A DNA stretch of 64,000 nt from assembly GCF_009709555.1 (NCBI RefSeq), contig NZ_WJBG01000120.1, positions 102,523-166,522 of the forward strand, written 5' to 3'. Position numbers and translations under genes: made by a program. This DNA comes from Streptomyces blattellae (lineage in GTDB: Bacteria; Actinomycetota; Actinomycetes; Streptomycetales; Streptomycetaceae). A model generated the notes under the pieces. That model was not told where the DNA came from. It did no database searches and saw nothing but the letters and a program-made list of their open reading frames with translations. Of the stretch, positions 26,703 through 35,537 are shown one piece after another. The stretch's first letter is position 1. Each line of letters begins with the position of its first letter.

Positions 26703-27407
26703 CTACTCAAGTGTCGCTTGGCGCCCGGTGAGACGCCTGGCGTTTTCCAGGTGTGCGGTGAGCTGCTTCTGGATGCGCTCGGTCGCCTCGTCGAGCGCCT
26801 TGCGCGTACGCCGGCCGCTGCCGCCCGCCCGTCTCCCACCACCACCCGTATTCGAGCTTCGCACCCCTTCGACGGCCTCGAAGGGGTCGCCGAAGACGAC
26901 GTCGATGCGGGAGCGCAGTGCGGGCAGCGCCTTTATCAACCGTCCGGGCCGCTCGGAGCTTCCCAGGACGGCGACCGGGACGATCGGGGCGCCGCCGCGC
27001 ACGGCGAAGTATGCGAGCCCGGCCCGCAGCGCGGCGAAGTCGCCCTCGCCACGGGTGCCCTCCGGGAAGATGCCGAGCACACCGCCGGCCGCCAGCACGC
27101 CCAGCGCCCGGGTGATGGCCGTACGGTCGGCGGTCGAGCGGTCCACCTCCAGCTGGCCGACGGACCGCATGAACGGCGCGAGCGGGCCGGTGAACGCCTC
27201 CTTCTTGACCAGGAAGTGCGAGGCCCGGGGCGCCACGCCGATGACCATCGGGCCGTCGATGATGTGCGAGTGGTTGACGGCGAGGATCACCGGGCCGGTA
27301 GCGGGAACCCGCCAGCCGCCCAGGACTCTCGGCTTCCACAGCCCGTACATCAGGCCGACGCCGATGCGCCGCCCGACTTCCGCGCCCCGCTGCGACGGTG
27401 CCGTCAC
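26703..27407 (-). CDS. plsC: 1-acyl-sn-glycerol-3-phosphate acyltransferase (PlsC family)
   Basis: 234 residues. Acyltransferase motifs: [10 protein letters not shown] (HX4D), [20 protein letters not shown] and [16 protein letters not shown]. It acylates lysophosphatidic acid to phosphatidic acid at the membrane face. The start is GTG 27405-27407, overlapping the cmk stop as GTGA, which indicates translational coupling. The C-terminal third is basic with a GTGG-rich linker and a short helix. In many actinobacteria this gene sits between cmk and der, as here. Confidence 0.9.
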   Translation of the reverse strand: MTAPSQRGAEVGRRIGVGLMYGLWKPRVLGGWRVPATGPVILAVNHSHIIDGPMVIGVAPRASHFLVKKEAFTGPLAPFMRSVGQLEVDRSTADRTAITRALGVLAAGGVLGIFPEGTRGEGDFAALRAGLAYFAVRGGAPIVPVAVLGSSERPGRLIKALPALRSRIDVVFGDPFEAVEGVRSSNTGGGGRRAGGSGRRTRKALDEATERIQKQLTAHLENARRLTGRQATLE

Positions 27408-28099
27408 TTCGCTGCCCGCTTCTCCTCGACGAGGGTGACGACGCACTCGATGACCTGCTGGAGGGTGAGGTCGGAGGTGTCCACCTCGACCGCGTCGTCC
27501 GCCTTCGCCAGCGGTGAGGTCTTGCGGCTGGAGTCGGCCGCGTCCCGCTTCAGCAGCGCCTCACGGGTGGAGTGGACGTCCGACCCCTTGAGTTCGCCGC
27601 TGCGACGGGCGGCGCGCGCCTCGGGAGAGGCGGTGAGGAAGATCTTCAGGTCGGCGTCGGGCAGCACGGTCGTACCGATGTCGCGGCCCTCGACGACGAT
27701 GCCCCGCGCGGCGGAGGCCGCGATCGAGCGCTGCAGCTCGGTGATCCGCGCCCGCACCTCGGGCACCGCGCTGACCGCGCTGACCTTGGAGGTGACCTCC
27801 TGGGTGCGGATCGGCCCGGCGACGTCCGCGCCGTCGACCGTGATCGTCGGGTTGTCCGGGTCGGTACCCGAGACGATCTCCGGCTTCCCGGCCGCGGCGG
27901 CGATCTCCGACGGGTCGTCGATGTCGATCCCGTTGTGCACCATCCACCAGGTGATCGCCCGGTACTGGGCGCCGGTGTCCAGGTAGCTCAGGCCGAGCTG
28001 CGCGGCCACGGCCTTGGACGTGCTCGACTTGCCCGTGCCGGAGGGGCCGTCGATGGCGACAATCACGGCGGGGGCGGTCGGGGCGGCGCCGTTTTCCAC
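27404..28099 (-). CDS. cmk: Cytidylate kinase
   Basis: 231 residues. P-loop VAIDGPSGTGKSSTSKAVAA at the N-terminus, LSYLDTGAQYRAITWW (NMP-binding), and GIVVEGRDIGTTVLPDADLK followed by FLTASPEARAARR. It phosphorylates CMP/dCMP with ATP. The start is GTG 28097-28099 after GGAAGGTG. It overlaps plsC by 4 nt. Confidence 0.95.
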   Translation of the reverse strand: MENGAAPTAPAVIVAIDGPSGTGKSSTSKAVAAQLGLSYLDTGAQYRAITWWMVHNGIDIDDPSEIAAAAGKPEIVSGTDPDNPTITVDGADVAGPIRTQEVTSKVSAVSAVPEVRARITELQRSIAASAARGIVVEGRDIGTTVLPDADLKIFLTASPEARAARRSGELKGSDVHSTREALLKRDAADSSRKTSPLAKADDAVEVDTSDLTLQQVIECVVTLVEEKRAAK

Positions 28100-28200
28100 G
28101 GATGGACACCTTCCTGGTGCGGTGCGGTGGGAGTGTGCGGGGCGCGATCGTGCCCCGCACAAGGTTACTGGGTTCGGGTCACTCGTCCGGCCCACGGCGC

Positions 28201-28270
28201 AGGGCCTGTCCGGCGGATCAGACCGCGGGGAATCGGCTCTGACCGATCGACGCCGGGAGGCCCAGGCCCT
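28201..28270. repeat. Inverted repeat between tyrA and cmk
   Basis: AGGGCCTG (28201-28208) and CAGGCCCT (28263-28270) bound a 70-bp unit containing CCGGCGGATCAGACC, a motif I recall from dispersed Streptomyces repeats. The right arm overlaps the tyrA stop codon, so it may double as terminator. Confidence 0.45.
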
Positions 28271-29354
28271 ACTGCCGGATCGCCCAGCCCCGCTCCCGCA
28301 ACGCCGCCGTCAGCACGGGTGCCGCCTGCGGCTCCACCATCAGCTGCACCAGACCGGCCTGCTGCCCGGTCGCGTGCTCGATCCGTACGTCCTCGATGTT
28401 GACCCCGGCCCGTCCGGCGTCCGCGAAGATGCGGGCCAGCTGCCCGGGATGGTCGTCGATCAGCACGGCCACGACCTCGTACACCCGCGGCGCGGAGCCG
28501 TGCTTGCCGGGAACGCGGACCTGGCCGGCGTTGCCGCGCCGCAGGACGTCCTCGATACCGGCGGTGCCCTCGTGCCGCTTGGCCTCGTCGGAGGACTGCA
28601 GGGCACGCAGGGCACGGACCGTCTCGTCGAGGTCGGCGGAGACGTCCGCGAGGAGGTCGGCGACCGGCCCCGGGTTCGCGGAGAGGATGTCGATCCACAT
28701 GCCGGGGTCGGACGCGGCGATCCGGGTCACATCCCGAATGCCCTGCCCACACAGCCGTACGGCCGCCTCCTCGGCGTTCTCCAGACGCGCGGCGACCATG
28801 CTGGAGACCAGGTGGGGCATGTGGGAGACCAGGGCGACGGCGCGGTCGTGGGCGTCGGCGTCCATGACGACCGGCACGGCGCGGCAGTGCGAGACCAGCT
28901 CCAGGGCGAGGTTCAGCACCTCGGTGTCGGTGTCCCGGGTCGGCGTGAGCACCCAGGGACGGCCCTCGAAGAGGTCGCCGGTCGCGGCCAGCGGGCCGGA
29001 CTTCTCCCGGCCGGACATGGGGTGGGTGCCGATGTACGACGACAGGTCGAGACCGAGCGCCTCCAGCTCGCGGCGTGGACCGCCCTTGACGCTGGCCACG
29101 TCGAGATAGCCGCGGGCCACGCCCCGGCGCATGGCGTCGGCGAGCACCCCGGCCACATGGGCGGGCGGGGCGGCGACGATCGCGAGGTCGACGTGACCGT
29201 CGGGCGCCTCGTCCGTTCCGGCGCCGAGCGCGGCCGCCGTACGGGCCTGCTCCGGGTCGTGGTCGGCGAGGTGGACGACGACGCCCCGCCCCGCCAGGGC
29301 CAGGGCGGCGGAGGTGCCGACGAGGCCGGTGCCGATGACGAGCGCGGTCCTCAC
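28269..29354 (-). CDS. tyrA: Prephenate dehydrogenase with C-terminal ACT domain
   Basis: 361 residues. NAD(P)-binding glycine motif VIGTGLVGTSAALALAG at the N-terminus, catalytic-region motifs VASVKGGPRRELEA and IGTHPMSGREKSGP (substrate-binding His), then a C-terminal ACT domain (EVVAVLIDDHPGQLARIFAD, VNIEDVRIEHATG) for feedback by tyrosine. It converts prephenate to 4-hydroxyphenylpyruvate. GTG 29352-29354 overlaps the chorismate mutase stop (GTGA), coupling consecutive steps of tyrosine/phenylalanine synthesis. Confidence 0.95.
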   Translation of the reverse strand: MRTALVIGTGLVGTSAALALAGRGVVVHLADHDPEQARTAAALGAGTDEAPDGHVDLAIVAAPPAHVAGVLADAMRRGVARGYLDVASVKGGPRRELEALGLDLSSYIGTHPMSGREKSGPLAATGDLFEGRPWVLTPTRDTDTEVLNLALELVSHCRAVPVVMDADAHDRAVALVSHMPHLVSSMVAARLENAEEAAVRLCGQGIRDVTRIAASDPGMWIDILSANPGPVADLLADVSADLDETVRALRALQSSDEAKRHEGTAGIEDVLRRGNAGQVRVPGKHGSAPRVYEVVAVLIDDHPGQLARIFADAGRAGVNIEDVRIEHATGQQAGLVQLMVEPQAAPVLTAALRERGWAIRQ

Positions 29355-29713
29355 TGGGCGATGTCCTTGCGCAGGGCGGCCGCGGCACCGAGGTAGACGT
29401 GCGCGATGTCGGCGCGGGGCCTGTCGGACTCGATGTGCGCGAGGACGCGGACGACCCGCGGCATGGCGCCCTGGATGTCCAGTTCCTGGGCGCAGATCAG
29501 CGGTACGTCGACGATGCCGAGCTTGCGGGCGGCGGCCGCCGGGAAGTCGCAGTGCAGGTCGGGCGTGGCCGTGAACCAGATGCTGATCAGGTCGTCCGCG
29601 GTGAGGCCGTTCCGCTCCAGGATGGCGGTGAGCAGGGCTCCGACCTGCTCGTCCATGTGGTCGGCCTCGTCCATCTCAAGTTGGACGGCGCCTCGGACCG
29701 CTCGTACCGCCAC
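29351..29713 (-). CDS. aroH: Chorismate mutase, AroH type
   Basis: 120 residues, monofunctional AroH fold: VRAVRGAVQLEMDEADHMDE, IWFTATPDLHCDFPAAAARK, VPLICAQELDIQGAMPRVVR. It rearranges chorismate to prephenate, feeding directly into the overlapping tyrA product. AroH forms trimers. The start codon at 29711-29713 is GTG. Confidence 0.93.
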   Translation of the reverse strand: MAVRAVRGAVQLEMDEADHMDEQVGALLTAILERNGLTADDLISIWFTATPDLHCDFPAAAARKLGIVDVPLICAQELDIQGAMPRVVRVLAHIESDRPRADIAHVYLGAAAALRKDIAQ

Positions 29714-30071
29714 GGCTCGGCTCCTTGCTGGTGTACGGATCGTTGGTCCGTCCAGCCTAGTGCCCCGACGGGCGACGTTTGCCGGTCAAGGGCGGCGTCC
29801 GGGGCGTGCTCTGGGCATGCCCTCGTCCTGGGTGTACTTGGGCTTGCGTCCGGTGCGGCGAGTGGGGGTGTCTCCTGCCGTGGGAGAGCGTGGCGGGCGT
29901 CGCGACGGGGTGAGCGTTGCCTGCCGGGCACTGAGCGGTTTCGGGGAGGTCGGCCGCGGTTCGGCAGCGCCCCGAAGGGGCCGCGGGGCTGTGACATATG
30001 CGGCTCCGCCGCGCGGGCGCGACCAGCCACGACGATGCCGCAGTCGACCGACGGCATATCGCCGCGTGGAT
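29714..30071. other. Intergenic region holding a dispersed repeat
   Basis: 358 bases between the aroH start and the DUF937 stop. The aroH-proximal part should hold the promoter; the distal part carries GAAGGGGCCGCGGGGCTGTG and repeat copy A (30000-30043). No gene seen. Confidence 0.5.
30000..30043. repeat. Dispersed repeat, copy A
   Basis: 44 bases beginning GCGGCTCCGCCGCG and ending GCCGCAG, differing by one base from copy B at 46933-46976. It lies 28 bases beyond the stop codon of the minus-strand DUF937 gene and is flanked by short inverted ends (CATATGC/GGCATAT). Confidence 0.85.
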
Positions 30072-30485
30072 TCACAGCTGTTGCCGCTTGATGAGGTCCT
30101 CCAGTGAGCCGGTGGGGATCTGACCGTTCGGGGTCAGTTTGTCGACAGCCGTCGGCAGTACCTGGGCGAGCTCGGTCGCGGCCACGTCGGGGGTGACGCC
30201 TGCCTCGTCGGCGACCTGCTTCAGCGTCTCGTCCGGCAGCGCCTCCCTGATCTGGGCGCCGGTCACGGACTGGTTCTCGCCGGTGCCGACCCAGGAGGCC
30301 TTCTGCTCGGCCAGGCCCGCCGTGGTGAGCATGTCGAGCAGTCCGCCCAGGGCGTCGCCGCTCGCGCCCTGGCCGTTCTGCGTGAGGGCCGAGAGCAGCG
30401 AGCCCAGCATGTTGCCCCCGGTGCCGCCGCTCTGGCCACCGCCGAGGAGGCCGCCGAGCAGGCTGCCGAGATCGTTACCGGCCAT
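30072..30485 (-). CDS. DUF937 (YidB-like) protein
   Basis: 137 residues. A Gly/Ser/Gln-rich N-terminal half (LGSLLGGLLGGGQSGGTGG) is followed by a helical domain (ALPDETLKQVADEAGVTPDV, ATELAQVLPTAVDKLTPNG, SLEDLIKRQQL) typical of DUF937/YidB. No signal peptide. Function unknown; homologues are widespread. Start ATG 30483-30485. Divergent from the Rieske gene. Confidence 0.85.
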   Translation of the reverse strand: MAGNDLGSLLGGLLGGGQSGGTGGNMLGSLLSALTQNGQGASGDALGGLLDMLTTAGLAEQKASWVGTGENQSVTGAQIREALPDETLKQVADEAGVTPDVAATELAQVLPTAVDKLTPNGQIPTGSLEDLIKRQQL

Positions 30486-30777
30486 GGTCACGCCTTTCGG
30501 GAGAGTGGCCGGGCCACAGGGCGCGGGCCCGGCCTCAGACCCTGCCAATGTCACCTGAATCACCCTGTTCCGCTACTTGGAGTCAGAGCGCCTCCTGTGC
30601 GCTGTCTGTATGCGCTGGGCTGTCGGACGTACGAAACACGGGTTTTGTGGCACTCCATTCCGATTTGCTTCTTCTTCGGTGCTTTCAGTGCCAAGATGCT
30701 GCTGCTCCGTTCGGAGCGCCTCCCCCGCTGGCTGCTGCCTCCGCCCTCTGGCTCTTCCGCACCTTCGGAGTGACGAC

Positions 30778-31167
30778 ATGACCCCTGACCCGACCCGGCG
30801 CACGGTGCTCCTCGCCACGGGCGCGGCGGCGCTTCTCGTGGGCTGCGGCGACTCCGGCGACGATGAGGGCACCTCCCCCGGCCAGGAGCTGGCGAAGACG
30901 ACCGACATCCCGGTCGGCGGCGGCACGATCTTCAAGGACGAGAAGGTCGTCGTGACCCAGCCGAAGGAAGGCGACTTCAAGGCCTTCTCGAACATCTGCA
31001 CACACCAGCAGTGCCCCGTGGCCAGCGTCTCCGGCGGCACCATCAACTGCACCTGTCACGGCAGCAAGTTCAGCATCGAGGACGGCTCGGTGCGGCATCC
31101 CCCGGCGACGAAGGCCCTGCCCGCGAAGCAGATCACCGTGGACGGAGACTCGATCCGCCTGGCGTGA
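30778..31167 (+). CDS. Small Rieske [2Fe-2S] lipoprotein
   Basis: 129 residues. The N-terminus has twin arginines (TRRTVLLATGAAALLVGC) ending in a lipobox (LLVGC), so it is probably a Tat-exported lipoprotein folded with its cluster before export. The Rieske ligands are visible as C-T-H in FSNICTHQQCPVASV and C-T-C-H in CTCHGSKFSIEDGS, the usual spacing for a 2Fe-2S Rieske centre. It lacks other oxygenase or cytochrome b partners nearby, so its redox partner is unknown. The ATG at 30778 has GGAG upstream. Confidence 0.88.
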   Translation: MTPDPTRRTVLLATGAAALLVGCGDSGDDEGTSPGQELAKTTDIPVGGGTIFKDEKVVVTQPKEGDFKAFSNICTHQQCPVASVSGGTINCTCHGSKFSIEDGSVRHPPATKALPAKQITVDGDSIRLA

Positions 31168-31190
31168 ACCGCCCGTGCGCTGCCGGGCAT

Positions 31191-31550
31191 GCCGCCCGGG
31201 GCCCTCGCGACCACACTGGCCCTGCGCGGCGCGTTCCTCTCCCGTCAGGCCCACGAGACGCTCGCCCGGTAGGCCCTGGGCGGGCGCCGCAGGCTCGACA
31301 GTGACGTCCGCAATCACGGCGCCCCGCGCTGGAAGCCCACGACGCATCTGCTGCGCCTGCTGATGAGCGCCGCGACCTGCTGCGCACGGACGAGCCAACG
31401 ATCGACGTCGAGTCCTGGATGACCCGCCTGGCTTGCCTGGCTTCCGAGACGGACGCGGCGTCCCGCCGCAGCCCACTCTCCGCCCAGCCGGACCGGCGGC
31501 CCGTCGAGGACGGACTTCCTCGTCCGCGTCCGCCGCGCCTCGGCCCTGGG
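31191..31550 (+). pseudogene. Decayed gene of unknown family
   Basis: One frame reads MPPGALATTLALRGAFLSRQ, AHETLAR, an in-frame TAG, then DVRNHGAPRWKPTTHLLRLL; after a -1 shift, another frame continues DLLRTDEPTIDVESWMTRLA and CLASETDAASRR. Composition is clearly protein-like on both sides of the lesions, so a single gene with a nonsense change and a frameshift is the best reading. No family was recognised. It is convergent with the ADP-ribosylglycohydrolase gene. Confidence 0.5.
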
Positions 31551-31581
31551 CGTCCGGCGGGGCTGACGCCGTCGATCATTC

Positions 31582-32601
31582 TCAAGCGTCCCAGAGCGCC
31601 CCGAGGGTCAGCAGGTCGCCTCGGTACTCGATGCGGTCGGCCCACTCCGTGGGCCATGCGCCGGCGCCGAGGTACGCCCCGGCGAACGCGCCCGCGAGGC
31701 AGGCGATCGAGTCCGAGTCGCCGGAGGAGCAGGCGGCGCGGCGCAGGGCGGTCACCGGCTCGCCGGCGAAGAGCAGGAAACACAACAGCCCGCTCGCCAG
31801 GGCCTCTTCGGCGATCCAGCCCGCACCGGTGGCCAGGCACGGGTCGGTCTCGGGCGACACGGTCCGCACGGCGTCCCGGAGGCGGTCCAGGATGGCCAGG
31901 CACTCGTCCCAGCCGCGCGCGATGAAGTGCTCGGCCGTCGCGTCCTGGCTGCGCGTCCACAGATTGCCGAGCCAGCGGTGGTGGTACGTGGAGCGCTGCT
32001 CCAGGGCGTACGACCGCAGCAGCCCGACCAGTCCGGTCGGCTCGGCCCCCTCCGCCAGCAGTCGTACCGCGTGCGCGGTGAGGTCGGACGCGGCCAGCGC
32101 CGTCGGGTGCCCGTGGGTGAGCGCGGACTGCAACTGGGCGGCGCCCGCGCGCTGTTCGTCGCTGAGGCCGGGGACGAGACCGAGGGGCGCGACGCGCATG
32201 TTGGCGCCGCATCCCTTGGAGTCGATCTGGCTGGCCTCCTGCCAGGGGCCATCGCCCTCCAGCAGGACACACGCCCTGATGCAGGTGTTGCCGGGGGCCC
32301 GGTTGTTCTCCGGGGAGCGGTTCCAGGCGATGAACTCCTGCCTTACCGACTCGGCCATCGCCGACGGCTCCAGCACTCCCCGGTCCATCGCCGTCCGCAG
32401 CCCCTTCCCCAACGCCAGCGTCATCTGCGTGTCGTCCGTGACGATCGCCGGCCTCGGCAGCCCCATCTCCCGCCAGGGGCCGAACTTGGCGAGGATCGAC
32501 GGTACGTCGTTGAACTCGGTGGGGTAGCCGAGCGCGTCGCCGAGGGCGAGTCCGGTGAGGGCTCCGGTGGCGGCGCGCTTGGCGACGGTCGTGGTGGTCA
32601 C
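31582..32601 (-). CDS. ADP-ribosylglycohydrolase (DraG/ARH family)
   Basis: 339 residues. Signature metal-binding and substrate motifs: GALTGLALGDALGYPTEF, AIVTDDTQMTLALGKGL, APLGLVPGL, and SSGDSDSIACLAGAFAGAYL (di-Mg aspartates). These enzymes remove ADP-ribose from arginine or other groups, or hydrolyse related ADP-ribosyl compounds. The GTG start (32599-32601) follows AAAGGG. It lies 43 bases downstream of the Nudix/NrtR-type gene in the same direction, which suggests co-control in ADP-ribose metabolism. Confidence 0.9.
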   Translation of the reverse strand: MTTTTVAKRAATGALTGLALGDALGYPTEFNDVPSILAKFGPWREMGLPRPAIVTDDTQMTLALGKGLRTAMDRGVLEPSAMAESVRQEFIAWNRSPENNRAPGNTCIRACVLLEGDGPWQEASQIDSKGCGANMRVAPLGLVPGLSDEQRAGAAQLQSALTHGHPTALAASDLTAHAVRLLAEGAEPTGLVGLLRSYALEQRSTYHHRWLGNLWTRSQDATAEHFIARGWDECLAILDRLRDAVRTVSPETDPCLATGAGWIAEEALASGLLCFLLFAGEPVTALRRAACSSGDSDSIACLAGAFAGAYLGAGAWPTEWADRIEYRGDLLTLGALWDA

Positions 32602-32644
32602 TGGTGGACCCTTTCTGTTGCGGGCACAAGTGGGGTGCTCGTGG

Positions 32645-33373
32645 TCATGCGGGGCGTCCTTCCCGGGACGGTCGGAGCAGGGGCGGGTGCAGGGCGGTGG
32701 CTGTGCCGGCGCGGTACAGCGCGGCCGGTTTGCCGCGGCCACCGGTCAGGCGGGCGGCGCCGGGGACCGGTTCGACGAAGCCCGGCGTGGCGAGCACCTT
32801 GCGCCGGAAGTTGGGCCGGTCCAGCGCGGTGTCCCACACGGCCTCGTAGACCTGCCGCAGCTCACCGAGGGTGAACTCGGGCGGGCAGAAGGCGGTGGCG
32901 AGGCAGGTGTACTCAAGCTTGGCGCCGACGCGGTCGTGGGCGTCGGCCAGGATCCGGTCGTGGTCGAACGCGAGCGGCTTCGCCGAGTGGTACGGCACCC
33001 AGCGCGCCTGCGCCGCGTCGCTGCCGGCGTGCGCCTCGGGTGCGTGCGGCAGCAGCGCCGCGAACGCGACGGACACGACCCGCATCCGGGGGTCGCGGCC
33101 GGGCTCGCTGTAGGTCCGCAGCTGCTCCAGGTGCAGCCCCGAGACGTCCACCAGTCCGGTCTCCTCGGCGAGTTCACGCCGGGCCGCCGTCTCCGCCGAC
33201 TCGTCCGGTGCCACGAAGCCGCCGGGCAGCGCCCATCGGCCGGCGTAGGGCTCCTGCCCGCGCTCGACGAGCAGCACATGGAGTGCGCCCGCGCGCAGGG
33301 TCAGGACGGCAAGGTCGACGGTGACGGCGAAGGGCTCGTACGCGTACTTGTCGTAGCCGCTCGGCATGGTCAC
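32645..33373 (-). CDS. Nudix-fold regulator of the NrtR type
   Basis: 242 residues. An N-terminal Nudix domain (GQEPYAGRWALPGGFVAPDE, ARRELAEETGL) precedes a C-terminal winged helix (FTLGELRQVYEAVWDTALDR, NFRRKVLATPGFVEPV), the architecture of NrtR, which represses NAD-related genes and responds to ADP-ribose. Unlike many NrtR proteins, the Nudix catalytic box (G-x5-E-x7-REU-x-EE-x-GU) is intact, so hydrolase activity may remain. A large inverted repeat overlaps its ribosome-binding site, consistent with autoregulation. The start is GTG 33373; ATG 33367 is possible. Confidence 0.82.
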   Translation of the reverse strand: MTMPSGYDKYAYEPFAVTVDLAVLTLRAGALHVLLVERGQEPYAGRWALPGGFVAPDESAETAARRELAEETGLVDVSGLHLEQLRTYSEPGRDPRMRVVSVAFAALLPHAPEAHAGSDAAQARWVPYHSAKPLAFDHDRILADAHDRVGAKLEYTCLATAFCPPEFTLGELRQVYEAVWDTALDRPNFRRKVLATPGFVEPVPGAARLTGGRGKPAALYRAGTATALHPPLLRPSREGRPA

Positions 33374-33382
33374 GTCCGCTCG

Positions 33383-33431
33383 CCCCCTTTATGGTCAGCG
33401 CGACTAATAGTCACTATGACAATAAAGGGGG
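33383..33431. promoter_or_regulatory. Long palindromic operator upstream of the NrtR-type gene
   Basis: CCCCCTTTATGGTCA (33383-33397) and TGACAATAAAGGGGG (33417-33431) are inverted repeats with one mismatch, centred on an AT-rich core containing AATAGTCACTATGACA. The inner TAGTCA/TGACA arms resemble NrtR-type half-sites; the left arm covers the ribosome-binding site of the gene. Confidence 0.65.
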
Positions 33432-33795
33432 CGGCGGGACCGCACAACCCCTCAACACGAGCCGCCCAGCCACGGAATGCCCGTCACAGGCGCCCTCAGC
33501 GGCTCCTCAGCCGCCCTGAGGGCGTTCCCAGCCTGGCGGGGCAGCGGACGGGCGCGTACGGCTCTCCAGCGCTGCCAGGAACGTGCTGGTGGCGATCCGG
33601 TGCAGCCGGGGCCGCGGCGGAGGCCCGGCCCTCGCAGCCGTCGTAGGACCGCCACGCCCGCAGACACGTCGTGCGCGAGCAGCTCCCGCCGGTACGGATC
33701 CCGCTTGCTCCGTCACCGGCGAAGACCGCCGGGAGCGCGAAACCGAACAGGCCAGCCCCGGAGCACATCCGGAACCGGCCGTCATGCGGCGAGAT
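33432..33795. other. Intergenic stretch, no gene recognised
   Basis: 364 bases between the palindromic operator and the pseudouridine synthase stop. Translations in all frames look like GC-rich shadow. A minor GC stem (CTCAGCGGCTCCTCAGCC...) lies at 33493-33520. Nothing else is supported. Confidence 0.3.
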
Positions 33796-34878
33796 CTAGA
33801 GCTCGACTTCCTTCAACAGCATCCCGACCTCCGTGTTCGACAGCCGTCGCAGCCAGCCCGACTTCTGGTCGCCCAGGGTGATCGGCCCGAAGGAGGTGCG
33901 GACGAGCTTCTCCACGGGGAAGCCGGCCTCCGCCAGCATCCGGCGGACGATGTGCTTGCGGCCTTCGTGGAGGGTGACCTCCACGAGGTAGTTCTTGCCG
34001 GTCTGCTCGACGACCCGGAAGTGGTCCGCGCGGGCGTACCCGTCCTCCAGCTGGATGCCGTCCTTCAGCCGCTTGCCCAGGTCGCGCGGGATCGGGCCGA
34101 CGATGGCGGCGAGGTAGGTCTTCTTCACGCCGTACTTGGGGTGGGTCAGCCGGTGTGCCAGCTCGCCGTGGTTGGTGAGCAGGATGACGCCCTCGGTCTC
34201 CGTGTCGAGCCGGCCGACGTGGAAGAGCCGGGTCTCGCGGTTGGTGACGTAGTCACCGAGGCACTGGCGCCCCTCCGGGTCCTCCATCGTCGACACGACA
34301 CCGGCGGGCTTGTTCAGCGAGAAGAACTGGTACGACTGCGTGGCGACGGTCAGCCCGTCGACCTTGACCTCGTCCTTCTCCGGGTCGACCCGCTTGCCCT
34401 GCTCCAGGACGATCTCGCCGTTGACCTCGACCCTGGCCTGCTCGATCAGCTCCTCGCAGGCCCGCCGGGAGCCGTAGCCCGCGCGCGCGAGCACCTTCTG
34501 CAGCCGCTCGCCCTCCTGCTCCGCGCCCGGGAAGGTCTTCGGCGGCTTGACCTCCTTCTTCCCGGCGTACCGTTCCCGGTTGCGCTCCTCGGCCCGCGCC
34601 TCGAACTCGCGTGAGCGCGCCGGGGCCGTACGGCCGCGACCGCCGGACTGGCCCTGCTTCGGACCGCCCTTGGCGCCCCCGCGCGCGGAGGTGCCGCGCC
34701 CCGACTTCGGGCCGTCCTGAGTGGCACCGGGACCCACGTCGTAGCGGCGCTCCTCGGGGCGGGGCTTGCGGGGGCGGCCCTGACCCTGGCCCTGCTTCTG
34801 GTCCCTGTTGTTGCCGGCGCCGCGGTAGTTGCCCCGCCCGCCGGTCCCGCCGCTCTTGCCGCTGCCGCTGCTTCGCAT
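33796..34878 (-). CDS. Pseudouridine synthase, RsuA/RluB family
   Basis: 360 residues. A basic, Gly/Arg-rich disordered extension of about 125 residues precedes an S4 RNA-binding domain (GERLQKVLARAGYGSRRACE, ARVEVNGEIVLEQGKRVDP) and the catalytic domain (LNKPAGVVSTMEDPEGR; catalytic Asp in FHVGRLDTETEGVILLTN; HEGRKHIVRRMLAEAGFPVE). Members modify 16S or 23S rRNA. The extension is usual in actinobacterial homologues. The start is ATG 34876-34878 (TTG at 34881 also in frame). It follows scpB by 11 bases. Confidence 0.9.
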   Translation of the reverse strand: MRSSGSGKSGGTGGRGNYRGAGNNRDQKQGQGQGRPRKPRPEERRYDVGPGATQDGPKSGRGTSARGGAKGGPKQGQSGGRGRTAPARSREFEARAEERNRERYAGKKEVKPPKTFPGAEQEGERLQKVLARAGYGSRRACEELIEQARVEVNGEIVLEQGKRVDPEKDEVKVDGLTVATQSYQFFSLNKPAGVVSTMEDPEGRQCLGDYVTNRETRLFHVGRLDTETEGVILLTNHGELAHRLTHPKYGVKKTYLAAIVGPIPRDLGKRLKDGIQLEDGYARADHFRVVEQTGKNYLVEVTLHEGRKHIVRRMLAEAGFPVEKLVRTSFGPITLGDQKSGWLRRLSNTEVGMLLKEVEL

Positions 34879-34889
34879 CAAAGTTCCGT

Positions 34890-35537
34890 CTAGTCGTCTG
34901 CGTCGTCACCCGGCGCATCGGGTGCGTCCGGGTCGAACGACGGCACCCCTTCCTGGGTCTCGGCCTCGATCGCCTCCGCCTCCGGGAGGAAGGGCGCGAG
35001 TTCCGGGAGCTCGTCCAGGCCGCGCAGGCCCATCCGCTCCAGGAAGTAGTTCGTCGTCGTGTACAGGATCGCACCTGTTTCGGGTTCCGTGCCCGCCTCC
35101 TGGACCAGACCCCGCTGGAGGAGGGTGCGCATGACCCCGTCACAGTTGACTCCGCGCACCGCCGAGACCCGGCTGCGGCTGACCGGCTGCCGGTACGCCA
35201 CGACCGCGAGCGTCTCCAGCGCCGCCTGCGTGAGCCGCGCGGTCTGGCCCTCCAGGGCGAGCCGCTCCACGGCGGGCGCGTACTCGGGACGGGTGTAGAA
35301 GCGCCAGCCGCCCGCGACCAGCCGCAGCTCGAAGCCGCGCCCCTGCACGGTGTAGTCGTCGGCCAGCTCCCGCAGCGCCTTGGTGATCTGCCGTTTGGGC
35401 CGCTCCAGTATCTTCGCGAGGTGCTCCACGGTCGCGGGTTCGTCGACGACCATGAGGACGGCCTCCAGAGCGGGCTTCAGCTCCAGGCCTGCGACGGCAC
35501 GCAGCCCGGCCGGCAGTTCGGTGGTCTCCTCGCTCAC
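34890..35537 (-). CDS. scpB: Segregation and condensation protein B
   Basis: 215 residues with the two winged-helix modules of ScpB: PALEAVLMVVDEPATVEHLA, then LTQAALETLAVVAYRQPVSR and VRGVNCDGVMRTLLQRGLVQ, ILYTTTNYFLERMGLRGLDE. Binds ScpA and the Smc complex in chromosome condensation. GTG 35535-35537 overlaps the scpA stop (GTGA). The acidic C-terminus (DAPDAPGDDADD) is unstructured. Confidence 0.93.
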   Translation of the reverse strand: MSEETTELPAGLRAVAGLELKPALEAVLMVVDEPATVEHLAKILERPKRQITKALRELADDYTVQGRGFELRLVAGGWRFYTRPEYAPAVERLALEGQTARLTQAALETLAVVAYRQPVSRSRVSAVRGVNCDGVMRTLLQRGLVQEAGTEPETGAILYTTTNYFLERMGLRGLDELPELAPFLPEAEAIEAETQEGVPSFDPDAPDAPGDDADD

